64,000 bases of DNA. Source: Glandiceps talaboti. Lineage: Eukaryota; Hemichordata; Enteropneusta; Spengelidae. Within the stretch, counting starts at the first letter, position 1. Every line of letters starts with the position of its first letter. The position numbers and the translations under genes were made by a program. Of the stretch, positions 15,770 to 28,900 are shown one piece after another. Location of the stretch: NCBI RefSeq assembly GCF_964340395.1, contig NC_135554.1:27277592-27341591 (forward strand). The letters are read 5' to 3'. Below the pieces are notes generated by a model. That model did no database searches, was not told the DNA's origin, and saw nothing but the letters and a program-made list of their open reading frames with translations.

Positions 15770-18700
15770 CATACAACGAATCACAATTTCAAGTTGTTAC
15801 AATACTTCTTATAGATAAAATAGACTGCAAATTAACATATACAGTGTCTAATTATTGGTATTTTAACAATTTACAGTGAATGTATCATTTGTTGTTTGAT
15901 AAAAAATACTACTCCAATTACAGCTGTGATAACTTTTCACATAGTATGATTCATACATTCATCATTTTCACTATTTTGTTAAACTCTCAAGTACATCATT
16001 GATGAATTAGGACTGTAGCTGTGATAATAATCGTACTTAAATAACTGTTTGTCTGTTGTAGGGACTACACCGGTTGATGAACCAAGTAAAACTAAAGTTG
16101 AATTGATACAAGACCCTAAGTACAGAAGACTTTCATCAACAGTTGATATAGAAAAGGCTCTAGCAATGTTTAACATCAAACAGTAAGTATTTCTACAAGA
16201 AGATAACATACATTGTGGAGTCATGATGGGTTAGCGTGACCGGCTTGGAATCTACAGGTTGCAGGTTCGAGCCCCGTCGCTGCCTGCTGTTTGTTTCTGA
16301 GTGGCTAAAGTCCTTGGGCAAGATTTGAACCACGACTGTGCCTCAGTCAACCCAGCTGTATAATTGGGGACCTGGTAGGATGTAGGTTGCAATGTGAAGG
16401 CTTTAATCCTATGCGCTGAAATGGCTGCAATGGATTGTATGCTCCCCGGGGAGTTGAGGAAGACTAAAGGGCTGTTGTGCCGTTCTGATCCGAGCCAGGG
16501 GTAATAATTGTAAAGCACTTTGAGCACGGCGTGGGAAAGCGCGATATAAGAACCCAACATTATTATTTATTATTACATAGCAGGAATATCATTGTGTGGA
16601 TTTCGTTTTCTTTTGTGTAGAATCAAAGACATAATATCTATCAATCTGTGTTATAATTCCATCATTCCAACAGACCTGAAGCAGAGACAGAAGAAGAAAG
16701 AGTAGAGTTGTGCTGTGCTGCATTTAAAAATTACCTGTATGCTTTGAACAGTGAAATAGACCGTGAATTGCAAGCAGATATAACCAAAGCAGTTGACAAT
16801 GTTATCTGTAATGTCAGTTATCACTTTACCCAACCACATGGCCCCAAATATGGTAAAGTCAGTCGTCAAAATCCAATAGTACCACAGTAAGTACCATTTC
16901 ATTCAATCATATGGCCCCAAATATGGTAAAGTCAGTCGTGACATCTGACAGTACCAAAGTAAGTCAAAGTGTAATTTTACAATATACCTTCTTTAGGTCT
17001 AAATTGTAAATAGGAGAGTTGCAGATAATATGACTACAATTTGTCAATCATTCCTCTTGTTATTGTTCAACAGAAGTGTTAGTCACTTTTATCAGTTTTT
17101 GGACAAGGTTTATTTTAATACATCCTTTGTGGTAAGGCAACTTTTACACAATTTTGGTATGTGCTTCAATGTATTGGTGTAACAAAAAGTGACACAAGAA
17201 AGCTAACAAACATGTCGATTGTACATTATTGCTATGATAGTCCATATGTTGATGGAATTTAGTTGTTTCATTCTGACTCTTAGTTGGTAGATACAATATT
17301 AATTTCATAGAAGGGACTAAATTTTCTTATTCACATACATTTCACTCAGCAACTTACTGGTAGTAGCATGATTTTAGAAAATATATTAATTTTATCTGAT
17401 GACATTTTCTCAATTATTTAGATATTTTTGTCACCATGGTGCTGAGACTGATGTGAGAAGTGAGGAAGCCATGATAAATACTGATAAAGGTGCTTATGTA
17501 TGGGCTCATAATGGCTGGGTGATGGGAGATGACCCACTCAGAAATTTTGCAGAGCCTGGATCCAATGTGTATCTCAGGAGAGAACTGATTGCCTGGGGAG
17601 ATAGTGTCAAACTTCGCTATGGCAACAAACCTGAAGATTGTCCATATCTATGGGAACATATGTTGGACTATACTCAGAAAACAGCCAAGTTATTTCATGG
17701 TGTCAGAATTGATAATTGTCACAGTACTCCTATTAACGTAGCTGAGGTATGTATACGTCCATGCATATACAATATAATACTACCTCTATGCATGTTAAGA
17801 TATAAAGGCTGTAATGGATTGTATGCTCCCCAGGGAGTTGATGACGTCTAAAAGGGCCGTTGTGCTTCCATTGATGTGCCAGGGATAATAATTGTGAGCA
17901 CATTGAGCTGTCAGGAGAAAAGTGCATTATAAATACACATTATTGTTATTATTATGATATATAAATATCTTTTATCTTTCAGTACATGCTAGATGAAGCC
18001 CGTAAAATAAACCCTGATTTGTATGTGGTAGCTGAATTATTTACTCAGTCAGAACATGTGGATAACATCTTTGTCAATCGACTTGGTATCAACTCACTTA
18101 TTAGAGGTGAGAGATGTTATCTTTTTTGGTACAGTTTGTCCTTTTACGCCTCATATACTTGAATACTATAAATAACTGGAGCACATTGTTGCATTGCTTT
18201 AGTTGCCAATGGGTGTTATGGATTAAAAATGTTATTTTTTCTTTGAAAAATTGTCTTTGCCATTCTAGTCTAGTTTGATATTTACATAAAGAGTAATACT
18301 TACAAGAGAAATGAAGTTACCTTTGCGTTTCACTGATGATAGACATGATGTCTTTAAAACAAAGATAGACACATTTCAACTCTAGACTAACTATAACATA
18401 GGCAAGACACACACAGCAGGATTTTTACCCAATCACATTGAAAGTGATAAATGCATTGTTATTCTTTTACAGTGCAGTAGAAACAGGCTTCTGTTGAAAA
18501 GTTACACATGGTGATTTTCAAATGGCTTCAATTGTATACTTTCCAACTGATAATCAACATAGTAACTTGTCAACTTCAGTATCCCCACTGTGTCTGGCAT
18601 CTCTATAATTGTTTCTTTTGCATTTGAAAAGTGTTTCCGTGTGTACAAACGTCATGTGTCACAAGTAAAACATCAAGATAACTTCATTTCTTATGTATTA

Positions 18701-21700
18701 TGTTTAGTGCTCTGTTTGTACTGATGGTACTATTTTCCAACTATAACATTTCTTAAATATTAATTCCAGAGGCTCAAAGTGCCTGGAACTCACATGAAGA
18801 AGGTCGTTTGGTTTACCGATATGGTGGTGAGCCGGTCGGTTCATTCATACAACCACCAGTCAGACCACTTGTACCATCCACAGCTCATGCCTTGTTTATG
18901 GACCAGACCCATGATAACCAGTGTCCAATAGAGGTATAATCAATTCAGCATTGGTTGTATTTCAATATTCCTTGCAATTCATAATACATTGCTGTGTAGA
19001 TTGTTAATGGGGGTTATTTGCACTCATGCATGTGATGTTTTCTGATGCACTTCTATAAGTTTACAGCTGCAGAGAACTCCACAAGCACTTGTGCCAAAAC
19101 CTAGAGTATGCCACTTTTTCACTCATGTATGTTTGGGTTGTGGTATAATATTGAACATTATTATAAATGTTAATGAGTAAACAGCACTCCTTCAGGGCAG
19201 AGATGAACTCTTGAAAAGTGAAGATTAGTTTGTAAAATCTACCTGCATTTCCTTGTCACTTTATTAGATCTTCCTTCCAAAGTATACTGAAATATGCACA
19301 AGACATGCAATATTTCCCAGAAGATGAAATGAAAGTTCTCAGCTTAATCAAAAGTATCTTTGTGTACTGGTTAAAATTTTAGTACTCATGCACGAAACTG
19401 CCTCAAATTTAAAATGTTCCCTACTCTGTTACAAAGGCATTGTTATTTTGGGGTGAAAAGATACCAACAGTATGATATATGGGTAAATATATATAAGTGA
19501 AATTTGTTCATAATATGTCACAAAAATGATGACCAAATGGTATTTCTTTAATTGTAACTCTTGCATTGGATTTATAATAATATATGAAGGATTATGAAAT
19601 CAAGATTTTACAATGATATTGATAATTTTACAATTAAATGTATTTTAAATGACAGTGCTTTCTACCTTATATAAACAAGGAATATTTATTAAGTCCTGCA
19701 GTTTGATCCAATTGAAATTGTGAATTCCAAAGTGAAATTAGTAATGTTTATTTCATTATCTTTTCAGACAAGGTCAGTGTACGACTCATTACCAAGTGCT
19801 GCTATTGTTGCTATGGCTTGCTGTGCCACTGGTAGTAACCGTGGTTACGATGAACTCGTTCCCCACATGGTCAGTATATCATAAATTCTGTAAATAAATA
19901 CAGTGAACATTTTGAAATATATTGTGATGTGTTACGTGGATTATGAAAATGAGTTGGCTAAAATTTTTCCTACCCATAGTAAAAATGTTAGGTTTTATTT
20001 TTCATTTCATTTGTCATAGCTAAACAAACATAAAAAAGGAAAGATTACTATATCATGTTTCTTGGGTTTTTTCTCACGTAATGTGTTTGATCAAACTGTC
20101 GCCAAAGTGTGAAAATGAAGTTCAGCAAGAAAATCAAACTAAAACTCTCCCCTTATCAAAAAACTACTGTGACTTAACCCTGATTAAGAAATAAATGCTG
20201 AAGTATTGAATTGATTTGAAACTAATTACGCTTAAACAGATCCATGTTGTGGATGAGGATAGATTTTATCCATCCTGGAATGAAGATGCACCTAAAGGCT
20301 CAGCCAATGAAGTCAATATAAAATCTGGTATCATTGCTGGAAAAAGGGCTTTTAATTTTCTTCATCAGAATCTTGGAGCTGCTGAATTCAACCAGGTATC
20401 GTAAATGGAATTATTACATGTGTACCAGTGATAGTAGCAGTGCATGCACATAGTAGTGGTATTTGTACTGCAGTGCAGTACTGAGAACCTTATGATATTG
20501 TAGTATAGCTATATGCAAATGATATACATATTACAGTGTAATTGTTCATTTTACAGGAAGGAACATCATCACATAGTAATTTATGGAAATTTGATGTTTT
20601 GGATAAACATATGTAATGATAACAGAACTCCACGCACTGCAGTGTGAGTACCAGTGTGAAACCAAGGGATATGATATGTACAATTGTGCTTGCAATGTTT
20701 TCTACTGCACTTTGACTCGCTACACTTGCAAAAGTACAGCTGCAGAGAACATTGCAAGTACTCGTACAAATACCACACATACATCACACTTTCTCTTGCG
20801 CATCATTGGGTCTTGTCATATTCTTAAATAATCCATTACCAATGAATGTACATGTTGAGAAATGTGAAATGTACATCTTGCCAATATTAAATCTTTAACA
20901 ACATCAAATGGCAAGGTTGGATTAGGAATAAACTATGCATATTATGAAAAACAGTCGTCTGACAGAGATATAGAAAACGTATTTCTTAAACAAAACAGTA
21001 CATTGTTCAGTGTTTATGGCTATACTTATAAGATAGCGCTAAATGCAAAAAACAAACCGAGGATTGAATCAAGGGATTGAGACATTGGCCTTTAAATGCC
21101 AAATGTCACATTAATGAAAAGCAGTCATGTGGTAGATCTATACCAAGACAAAGTTGGTCCTGAGTAGAAATATGATTCTATTTAATCCCTATGGTCCCAA
21201 TGATAAAATAGTAGTAATCCAAGATCATAGGATTCAAACATTGGGGTTTAATTAAAGTGGCCATATGGATGAGGGTTTGCTATATATTTTGGATTTTTGA
21301 TTTATAAAAAAAAACAATTTTATCATGGCTTCCTACTTGAAAAATCAATATGAAACAATACATACCAAGCCCTTGTTTGTAACTCAATAAATATGACAAA
21401 AAATTAAGAAATGACATTGTGTCAAATCTTTGTTATTGTACATACATTAACAAACTTTTTACTTTTTTTTTTTTAGCTTTTTGCAAAGTATTGACTTACA
21501 AACAAGGACTTGGTCCAAAATACCAAACCCTCATCCATATGGCCACTTTAAGACATGCAGATACATCCTCCATTCAATACAATACAATGCATACATTTGA
21601 AATTATATATTTACAAGACACATATAGTTGTATCACACCCATTACCAGATGAGGGCAATTTAGTATTCTTTAGTGTAGCAATGTTATCTCTAATATCAAT

Positions 21701-22732
21701 ATTTCACCGTGGTAGTGTTAGAAATTTTGTTCAAATTGACAACAGTTTAATACATTTTTAGGATTGCAAGTGAATTGACAGACAGCTCATCTTTATTTCT
21801 AACTAAATATTGATTCAAATCATACCTTTTATAGGTTTATGTGGATCAAGTAGATCAAGATATTGTAGCCATCACTCGTCACTGTCCTATTAGTCATCAG
21901 TCTGTTATCTTAGTTGCAAGGACAGCATTTAGCCATCCTGCTAATCCTAACTACACTGGACATGTACCACCACTCTGTATTCCAGGTAAGAAAGCCAGTG
22001 TAAACCAGTTTGAACTAGTTAGTTCTGCTTCTCTCATATTCTATTCATATTTAACATGTTACATACTTCTACCAACAACCAGTTTGAACCAGTTAGTTCT
22101 GTTCATCCTATAGTCAAAATATGAGAACCATTACCAACAACCAGTTTGAACCAGTTTATACTACTTCTCTCAGGCTCTTTTCATATAGCCAAAATAACCA
22201 ACAACCAGTTTGAACCGGTTAATAGTTCTCTCTCTCTCAGGTTCTTTTCATATATTTAAAAAGTAAGATACAGATATGAAAAACTAGTTTGTACAGTTTT
22301 TCCAGCTCAAACCAAGCAAATAGCCTTTCTCTAATTCTGTCATCGTGAAAGTGACGTTCATTGAATAAGTAAAACTTAACAAGTAATTTATCAAAAATGA
22401 AACTTTAAATATGAAATTCCCACATTTATATCTTTGATATTACTTTTTTTCTGTAGGACATTTGGAAGAGATCATTTTTGAAGCCAGACTTGTCCAGAAA
22501 AACAACACCCCGTACAATAAGAGTACTTCTCATGTGAATGGACTATGTAACTATGGTATAGAGATACAAGAACATATTCAGTTGTTTGGTAGTAGTATGT
22601 GTGAGTTATCAGATGATGGAGATGTCAATTCACCAGTACAGGAGGTTGATTTCATCAATTTTCCTCCAGGCAGTGTCATTGCTTTCAGGTAAAACCCTAA
22701 GTTGAAATTATGAAATATTTGGTAAGAGACAT

Positions 22733-22831
<99 letters not shown>

Positions 22832-22836
22832 CGCAT

Positions 22837-22916
<80 letters not shown>

Positions 22917-25900
22917 GGAGGAATGAATTTAAAGAACTTTCAAATTGCTAGAAGTTTAATTTAATTCTGGTCCTAAGACTCAATAAAAACTTTAGAATGC
23001 TACTATTTCACTTTAATTTTGCAAAGAGATTGTATAAAACTCACATATGGTATCATTTTATACTTTTGTATCTGGATGAATGTTTTTCAATATTTAAGTT
23101 TCAATTAATTTTTAACTCATCACACTTTCATTCATCTCTGTTTTCAGAGTTTCCCTAAATCCCAATGCCAGATCAGCTGTGTCTTTCATCCGATCCTGTG
23201 TAACACAGTTTGGTTTCCGCATGCGTTCAATGAGTGGTAACCTACGACAAAACCGTACCATGGACTTCAATAGCATTGCGAGTAAACTGACTCTGAATGA
23301 CTTGAATCGTATTTTGTACCGCTGTGATGCAGAAGAGAAAGATGATGGACATGGTTATGGGGTATACAATGTTCCTGAGCATGGTTCATTTGTCTACTGT
23401 GGCCTGCAAGGTAATTCTTGGTAACAGTCTTTGCTTACCTTGTACTAGAGGGTCAAAATAGAAAAAGATGATTGACTTATTCTCACATGTGCATACAGTA
23501 ATAATAAAAATGTTGGTTTCTTATATAGCGCTTTCCCACTCCGTGCTCAAAGCGCTTTACAATTATTACCCCTGGCTCGGATCAGAATGGCACAACGGCC
23601 CTTTAGTCTTCCTCAACTCCCCGGGGAGCATACAATCCATTGCAGCCATTTAAGCGCATAGGATTAAAGCCTTCACATTGCAACCTACAGTAATAGGTGT
23701 GCAGTATGTTGATGGAGCAGTAGTTGTGGTATCATCTGAGAAATTGAATGATTTTATGATGTATGTCCGAGGTCGTAAAATTGCATATCAGGTAGCAAGA
23801 ATTCAGTTTTGAAAGTAATAATAGTAAAGTTAAGTCTTCATCTGCGATATACAGATTTTCAATAACATAATAAAGTTGTCACTTTTTTACAGGTTTGATG
23901 TCGGTTTTAGCTAAGATACGTCCAAAGAATGATCTGGGCCATCCACTCTGTGAGAATCTTCGTCAGGGAGATTGGTTGCCAGGTTACCTTGCTAAACGAC
24001 TTATGTTTTTTAAAGGCACTAAAGATGTAAGTCAGAAATTTGACCTTTGTACAGTACCGTTATATGTGGCATTGCCCATATTTCTTACAATACAGCTGTC
24101 AAGTAAACAGCGCCATCTAGTGGCAGTAACTTAACCCCCACACACCCACCTCCCTACCCATCCACCCACCTACCTACTTACATACTCACCATCTTACCAC
24201 TCCACCCACCCACCTACCTACCCACCTACCCACTTTAGCCATGATAAACAGCAACATAACAGCATAATATAAAACCACTGATCCATCATAACATCTTCCA
24301 TTTCTTTGTACACAGCTTGGTAAATGGTTTGAAGCTATCTTCACTCCTCTCAGCCAGATTCCTCGTTATCTAATCCCATGTTATTTTGATGCAGTATTAG
24401 TTGGTGCTTATACTATACTATTGGACTGTGCATGGAAACAAATGTCAAGGTCAGAAAATATACATATACCATTATTAGTCACATTGTCTTCGGATGTTAG
24501 TACATGTACTACTCACAGTGGAAGTTTTCTAAGGGCTTCTTAGCATTATATCAATAGATAATCTTTCAGGAATATGAAATTGTTGGGGTTGGCAGGATGT
24601 GATGTTTATTCACACACGGGTTGGTTTAGGTATGATTTTTGTGTTTTTAGCAAAAACTTTTAATGAGCATCATAATAAAAACTGAATGAGCTCATGACAA
24701 GTGAATTGTATTGAAATGTGAAATAGGAAAGTTTGGATGTGGATTACACATAGATTTAATGTTGATATTCGATATGAATGTTATCAAATACATGAAATTT
24801 ATAACGACAATATACATGTTACAAAGGAGGTTAAAATAATGAACTGTTGTCGGACAAAGTGTTAGATCTGAACTATTGTGGGACAAAGTGCTAGATCTGA
24901 CACTTCATTAAAAAAACCAACAAAGTGCTAGTCTCAGATCCATTTTTCTCACGAGTGACATCAAGAGTAGGATATTTTCCCAAAAATATTGTGACTTTTA
25001 AAATTATATTTATTCATCTTTGATCTCATTCATTTTCAACAGCTTTGTGTATGAAGGGTCTTCCTTTGTACGTAGCCTTGCATTAGGGTCAGTTCAACTA
25101 TGTGGTCAGGTCAAGACATCACCAATGCCCCAACTATCACCCACCCTGAAAGACCTCCCCATGACAGTCAATGAATCCACTGGTAGGAGAGAACAGTGTA
25201 TCCTATCCATGGCAGCTGGATTCCCCCACTTTTCAACAGGGGTGATGAGATGCTGGGGCAGGGATACTTTCATTGCTCTCAGAGGATTGCTACTGGTGAC
25301 TGGACGATATGAAGAGGCAAGGTGAGGCTGTGACCTTTCTACCACAGAGAGCGCTATTTGCAAAAATGTTCTGTCACCAGTAATTGTGTATACACCTGTA
25401 AGTATGTCTCTGAAAGCCACAATCATTATTATAGCATACAATCTTATTCTATGTTTTCACTCTCATTCAGAAATTTGATCTTAGCATTTGCTGGTGCTGC
25501 CCGTCATGGTATGATACCTAATTTATTAGGTGGTGGTGCCCATGCTAGATACAATGCCAGGGATGCTGTCTGGTTCTGGCTACAGTGTATCCAGGATTAT
25601 TGTAAGATGGCTCCAGATGGTATTTCCATATTATCCATGTTTGTATCCCGGATTTTTCCGGATGACGAGTCTGATCCACAACCACCAGGATTTGCAGTAA
25701 GTTTCAAAACTAACAACAAAACCAGAAATTCATTGATTCTGATGATCTTCCCTACTTTTTTCTCTGCTGACTAAACTTTCTGCAACACTCTACAAAAAAT
25801 TGATCTTTAAAGATGGGAAATTGCATAAATGAAGGAAAATAAATCTGCATTTTCTGTTTGAACATGTACAACTTGGCTTGTGTATGGTGTAAGTAAATGA

Positions 25901-28900
25901 ATCCTGTATTTTCTGTTTGAATGAGTACAACTTGGCTTGTATATAGTGTAATAAAGAATGTTGTTAGCATATATAAGTTTAATGATAATGATCATTATCA
26001 GTGAAGAATATTCATTGCATACACTGTATTGATTACTATTTGTATTTACAGGAACAAAGTCTGGTTGAAGTCATTCAGGAAGTCATGCAGAGACACATGC
26101 AAGGTGTCACTTTTAGAGAGAGACATGCTGGAGCTGGTTTAGACAGAAACATGTCAGATGCAGGTCAGGTTACTGCAAGTTTATGGCTTTCAAATGTCAT
26201 TACACATACAATGTCTATACTGAACTTAAAAAACTACAAACATATTTATATGGATAAGTAGTGTCACTTTCACTGATGTCAGAATAATCTGATCAAAGTA
26301 ACACCAAGAAACAGCATCTGCTACCATTTTCATAACATATTAAAAACAGTTAAAAATTTCTTGAACCTTTTTTATTTTGTGTTTCGAACAAAAGTTACTT
26401 TCACAATGTTTTCACTATTACTCAAGATGAATTTCCAATTTTTTGTGGGTCCCTACATTGTTACCACTAAAACCTTTGAAATTGTAAAATGCATTATTTA
26501 ATGTATCTCAAACTCGTGATGTTGATATGGTGTTGTTTCCTATATACTGTATTATTGAATGTTGCAATGTGATGTTTTTGTTAGTCTTGGATAGGTTTAC
26601 TGACCAATACTGTAAGTTTTGAAAAGTTTAGATATTATGATGATCTGTGTGACAACATTCACAAAGTTGAACCATCACTATTACACCTCATTTGATTTTT
26701 AACTTGTTGTTGCAGGGTTTACTGTCAGAATAGGAGTTGATCCTGAAACAGGCTTTGTCTTTGGTGGTAGTGAACACAACTGTGGTACTTGGATGGATAA
26801 AATGGGAGAATCAGAGATAGCTGGAACAAAGGGAAAACCAGCTACACCAAGGTACTGTAAATAAATCGATTTTAACTCTCAAAACTTTTAGTGACATAAC
26901 AATTTTCAACTCTTTTGTTTCACTTCATTCTGGTGGATAAAAAAGTTTGACTACAGTGAGAGTTTGAGAGCTTGGCCACATCTATTTAATGTGTTGATTT
27001 GCAATTGATCAAATAAATCTCTCTTTATTACATGTAGTTTCTCAGAATTTACTAGTGAACATGATTCCATTATCACCCTGACTCATTTTGGTTCCATGGA
27101 TACTTCTAGCACTGATAACAATTCAGAAAATGGCATATTGCATAACTGGCCACTGGTTTTAAATCAAAGTAAACTAAATGATAATAATAATAATCTTTAT
27201 TCGTCCAAATAAATTCGGAAATTTGTTTTGAATGGTCGCCGCAAGAGCAGCGCCCTAGTGCCCTAGTGTTGAAGAAGCAGGAGGAAACCGGAGTACCCGG
27301 GGAAAACCTGCGTTGTTCGGCAGGGTCAAACTGAGCATCACCCTTCTTACATACAGACCTGGTTAAATTTTTAAATCAAACCCAGCCGACACCAGGCGGG
27401 TTCGAACCCAGACTGCAGAATACGTCAATGGTAAGAGGCGTACGAGCTAACCGCTCGGCCACCGACAACCCTATAAACCAAACTGTGGATGAGTCCAGAT
27501 GCTGTTAACTGTGTCTATCTAATATCTATGTCATGTACTTCACACCCCCCTCCCCCCACCACCACCACCACCACCACCACACACACATACACACAGCTCA
27601 GCTTACTTAGTTTTCCATATTTTCAGGGATGGTTCTGCTGTTGAATTGGTTGGTCTGTGTAAATCAGCAGTAAGATGGCTGGTAGAAATGTATGAAAAGG
27701 GACTATACCCCTATGACAGTGTGGCAAAATACGTCAATGGTAAGCTCTCTTAGTTTCTAGCCTCAAAGTTCCATCGTTGTTTCCACTTACGTACGAACGA
27801 GTGGTTACTGTCAGATCAAACATGGTCATAGACAGATAAAATGTTTCAATTTACCACACAAGTACTGGTACTATAAGTACTGTCTGTACTTTCCTTACAC
27901 AAGTCTAGTTGAAGTCATTGTGGATGATACAAACAAAAAACATTTCATGGCCAAATTGATTCTGTACACCAACTGTAGTACAAATAATAGTATAACACTG
28001 AACACTAGAAATGAACAATTTACCATTTATGGTCAATTGACAATTGAGTGTTCTAGCTAAGTAATAGATTCTATCTTTTATCACAGTTGATGTAGTGTTC
28101 TTACATTTCAAGAATTTCCAGAACTCAATTTCTATTATTTCCAACCCAGTGTTTTCCAGGACCCTATTCCAGAACTCAATTCCAATATTTCCAGGACTCA
28201 ATTCCCATTATTTCCAGGACTCAATTCTAACATTTTAGAACTTGATAGCAACATACGGGATTGTCTATTTTCAAAGATTATAACCAAAGTTATTGGTTTT
28301 CTACCATGACTCAGGTAAACCAGTAAAAGTGACATACAGAGAATGGAATGAACTGATACAGGAAAACTTTGAGAAGAGTTTCTGGATACCTGTAGATGCT
28401 GATAAGGATACCAATAAACTTATCAATAAGATGGGTATCTATAAAGACAGTGTTGGTGCTTCTCAATTCTGGGCTGACTTTCAACTCAGACCAAACTTCC
28501 CTATTGCCATGATTGTGGTAAGCAACAGTCTATTTATTAATTTATTTACTTATTTATTTATTTATTTATTTATTTATTTGTTTATTTGTTTAAACCAATA
28601 TATCCATAGATTGATTTTCATATATTGAAATGAATTACATAAAAATACTTTACATAAATAGCAAAGATAAAACAAGAATCACAGAAATGAAACATAATAC
28701 GCAATAAAAACCAAGAGAGATCAAGTATAAAGTGTGAAGTAGATATTATAATGTATTCCCCAAAACATAGTAAGACCAACAAGGACAAGAACTGGGTTAA
28801 AGAATGCAAAAAGGAGTCAATATTAAAATATAAATTGTTATTTATATTTTGATGACAGGCACCTGAACTTTTTACACCAGAGAATGCCTGGGTAGCCTTA

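Noticed and set aside
16231-16290. Possible tRNA gene from the A and B boxes
   Set aside because: The boxes belong to a SINE head, and the body and tail match other SINE copies in the window.
22697-22914. Several CVCV / HTHT open frames
   Set aside because: They are translations of a (CA)n microsatellite in an AGL intron.
27400-27478. Possible Ser/Leu tRNA gene on the minus strand
   Set aside because: The A and B boxes are good but it is joined to a SINE body and ATT tail, and no proper acceptor stem is visible.
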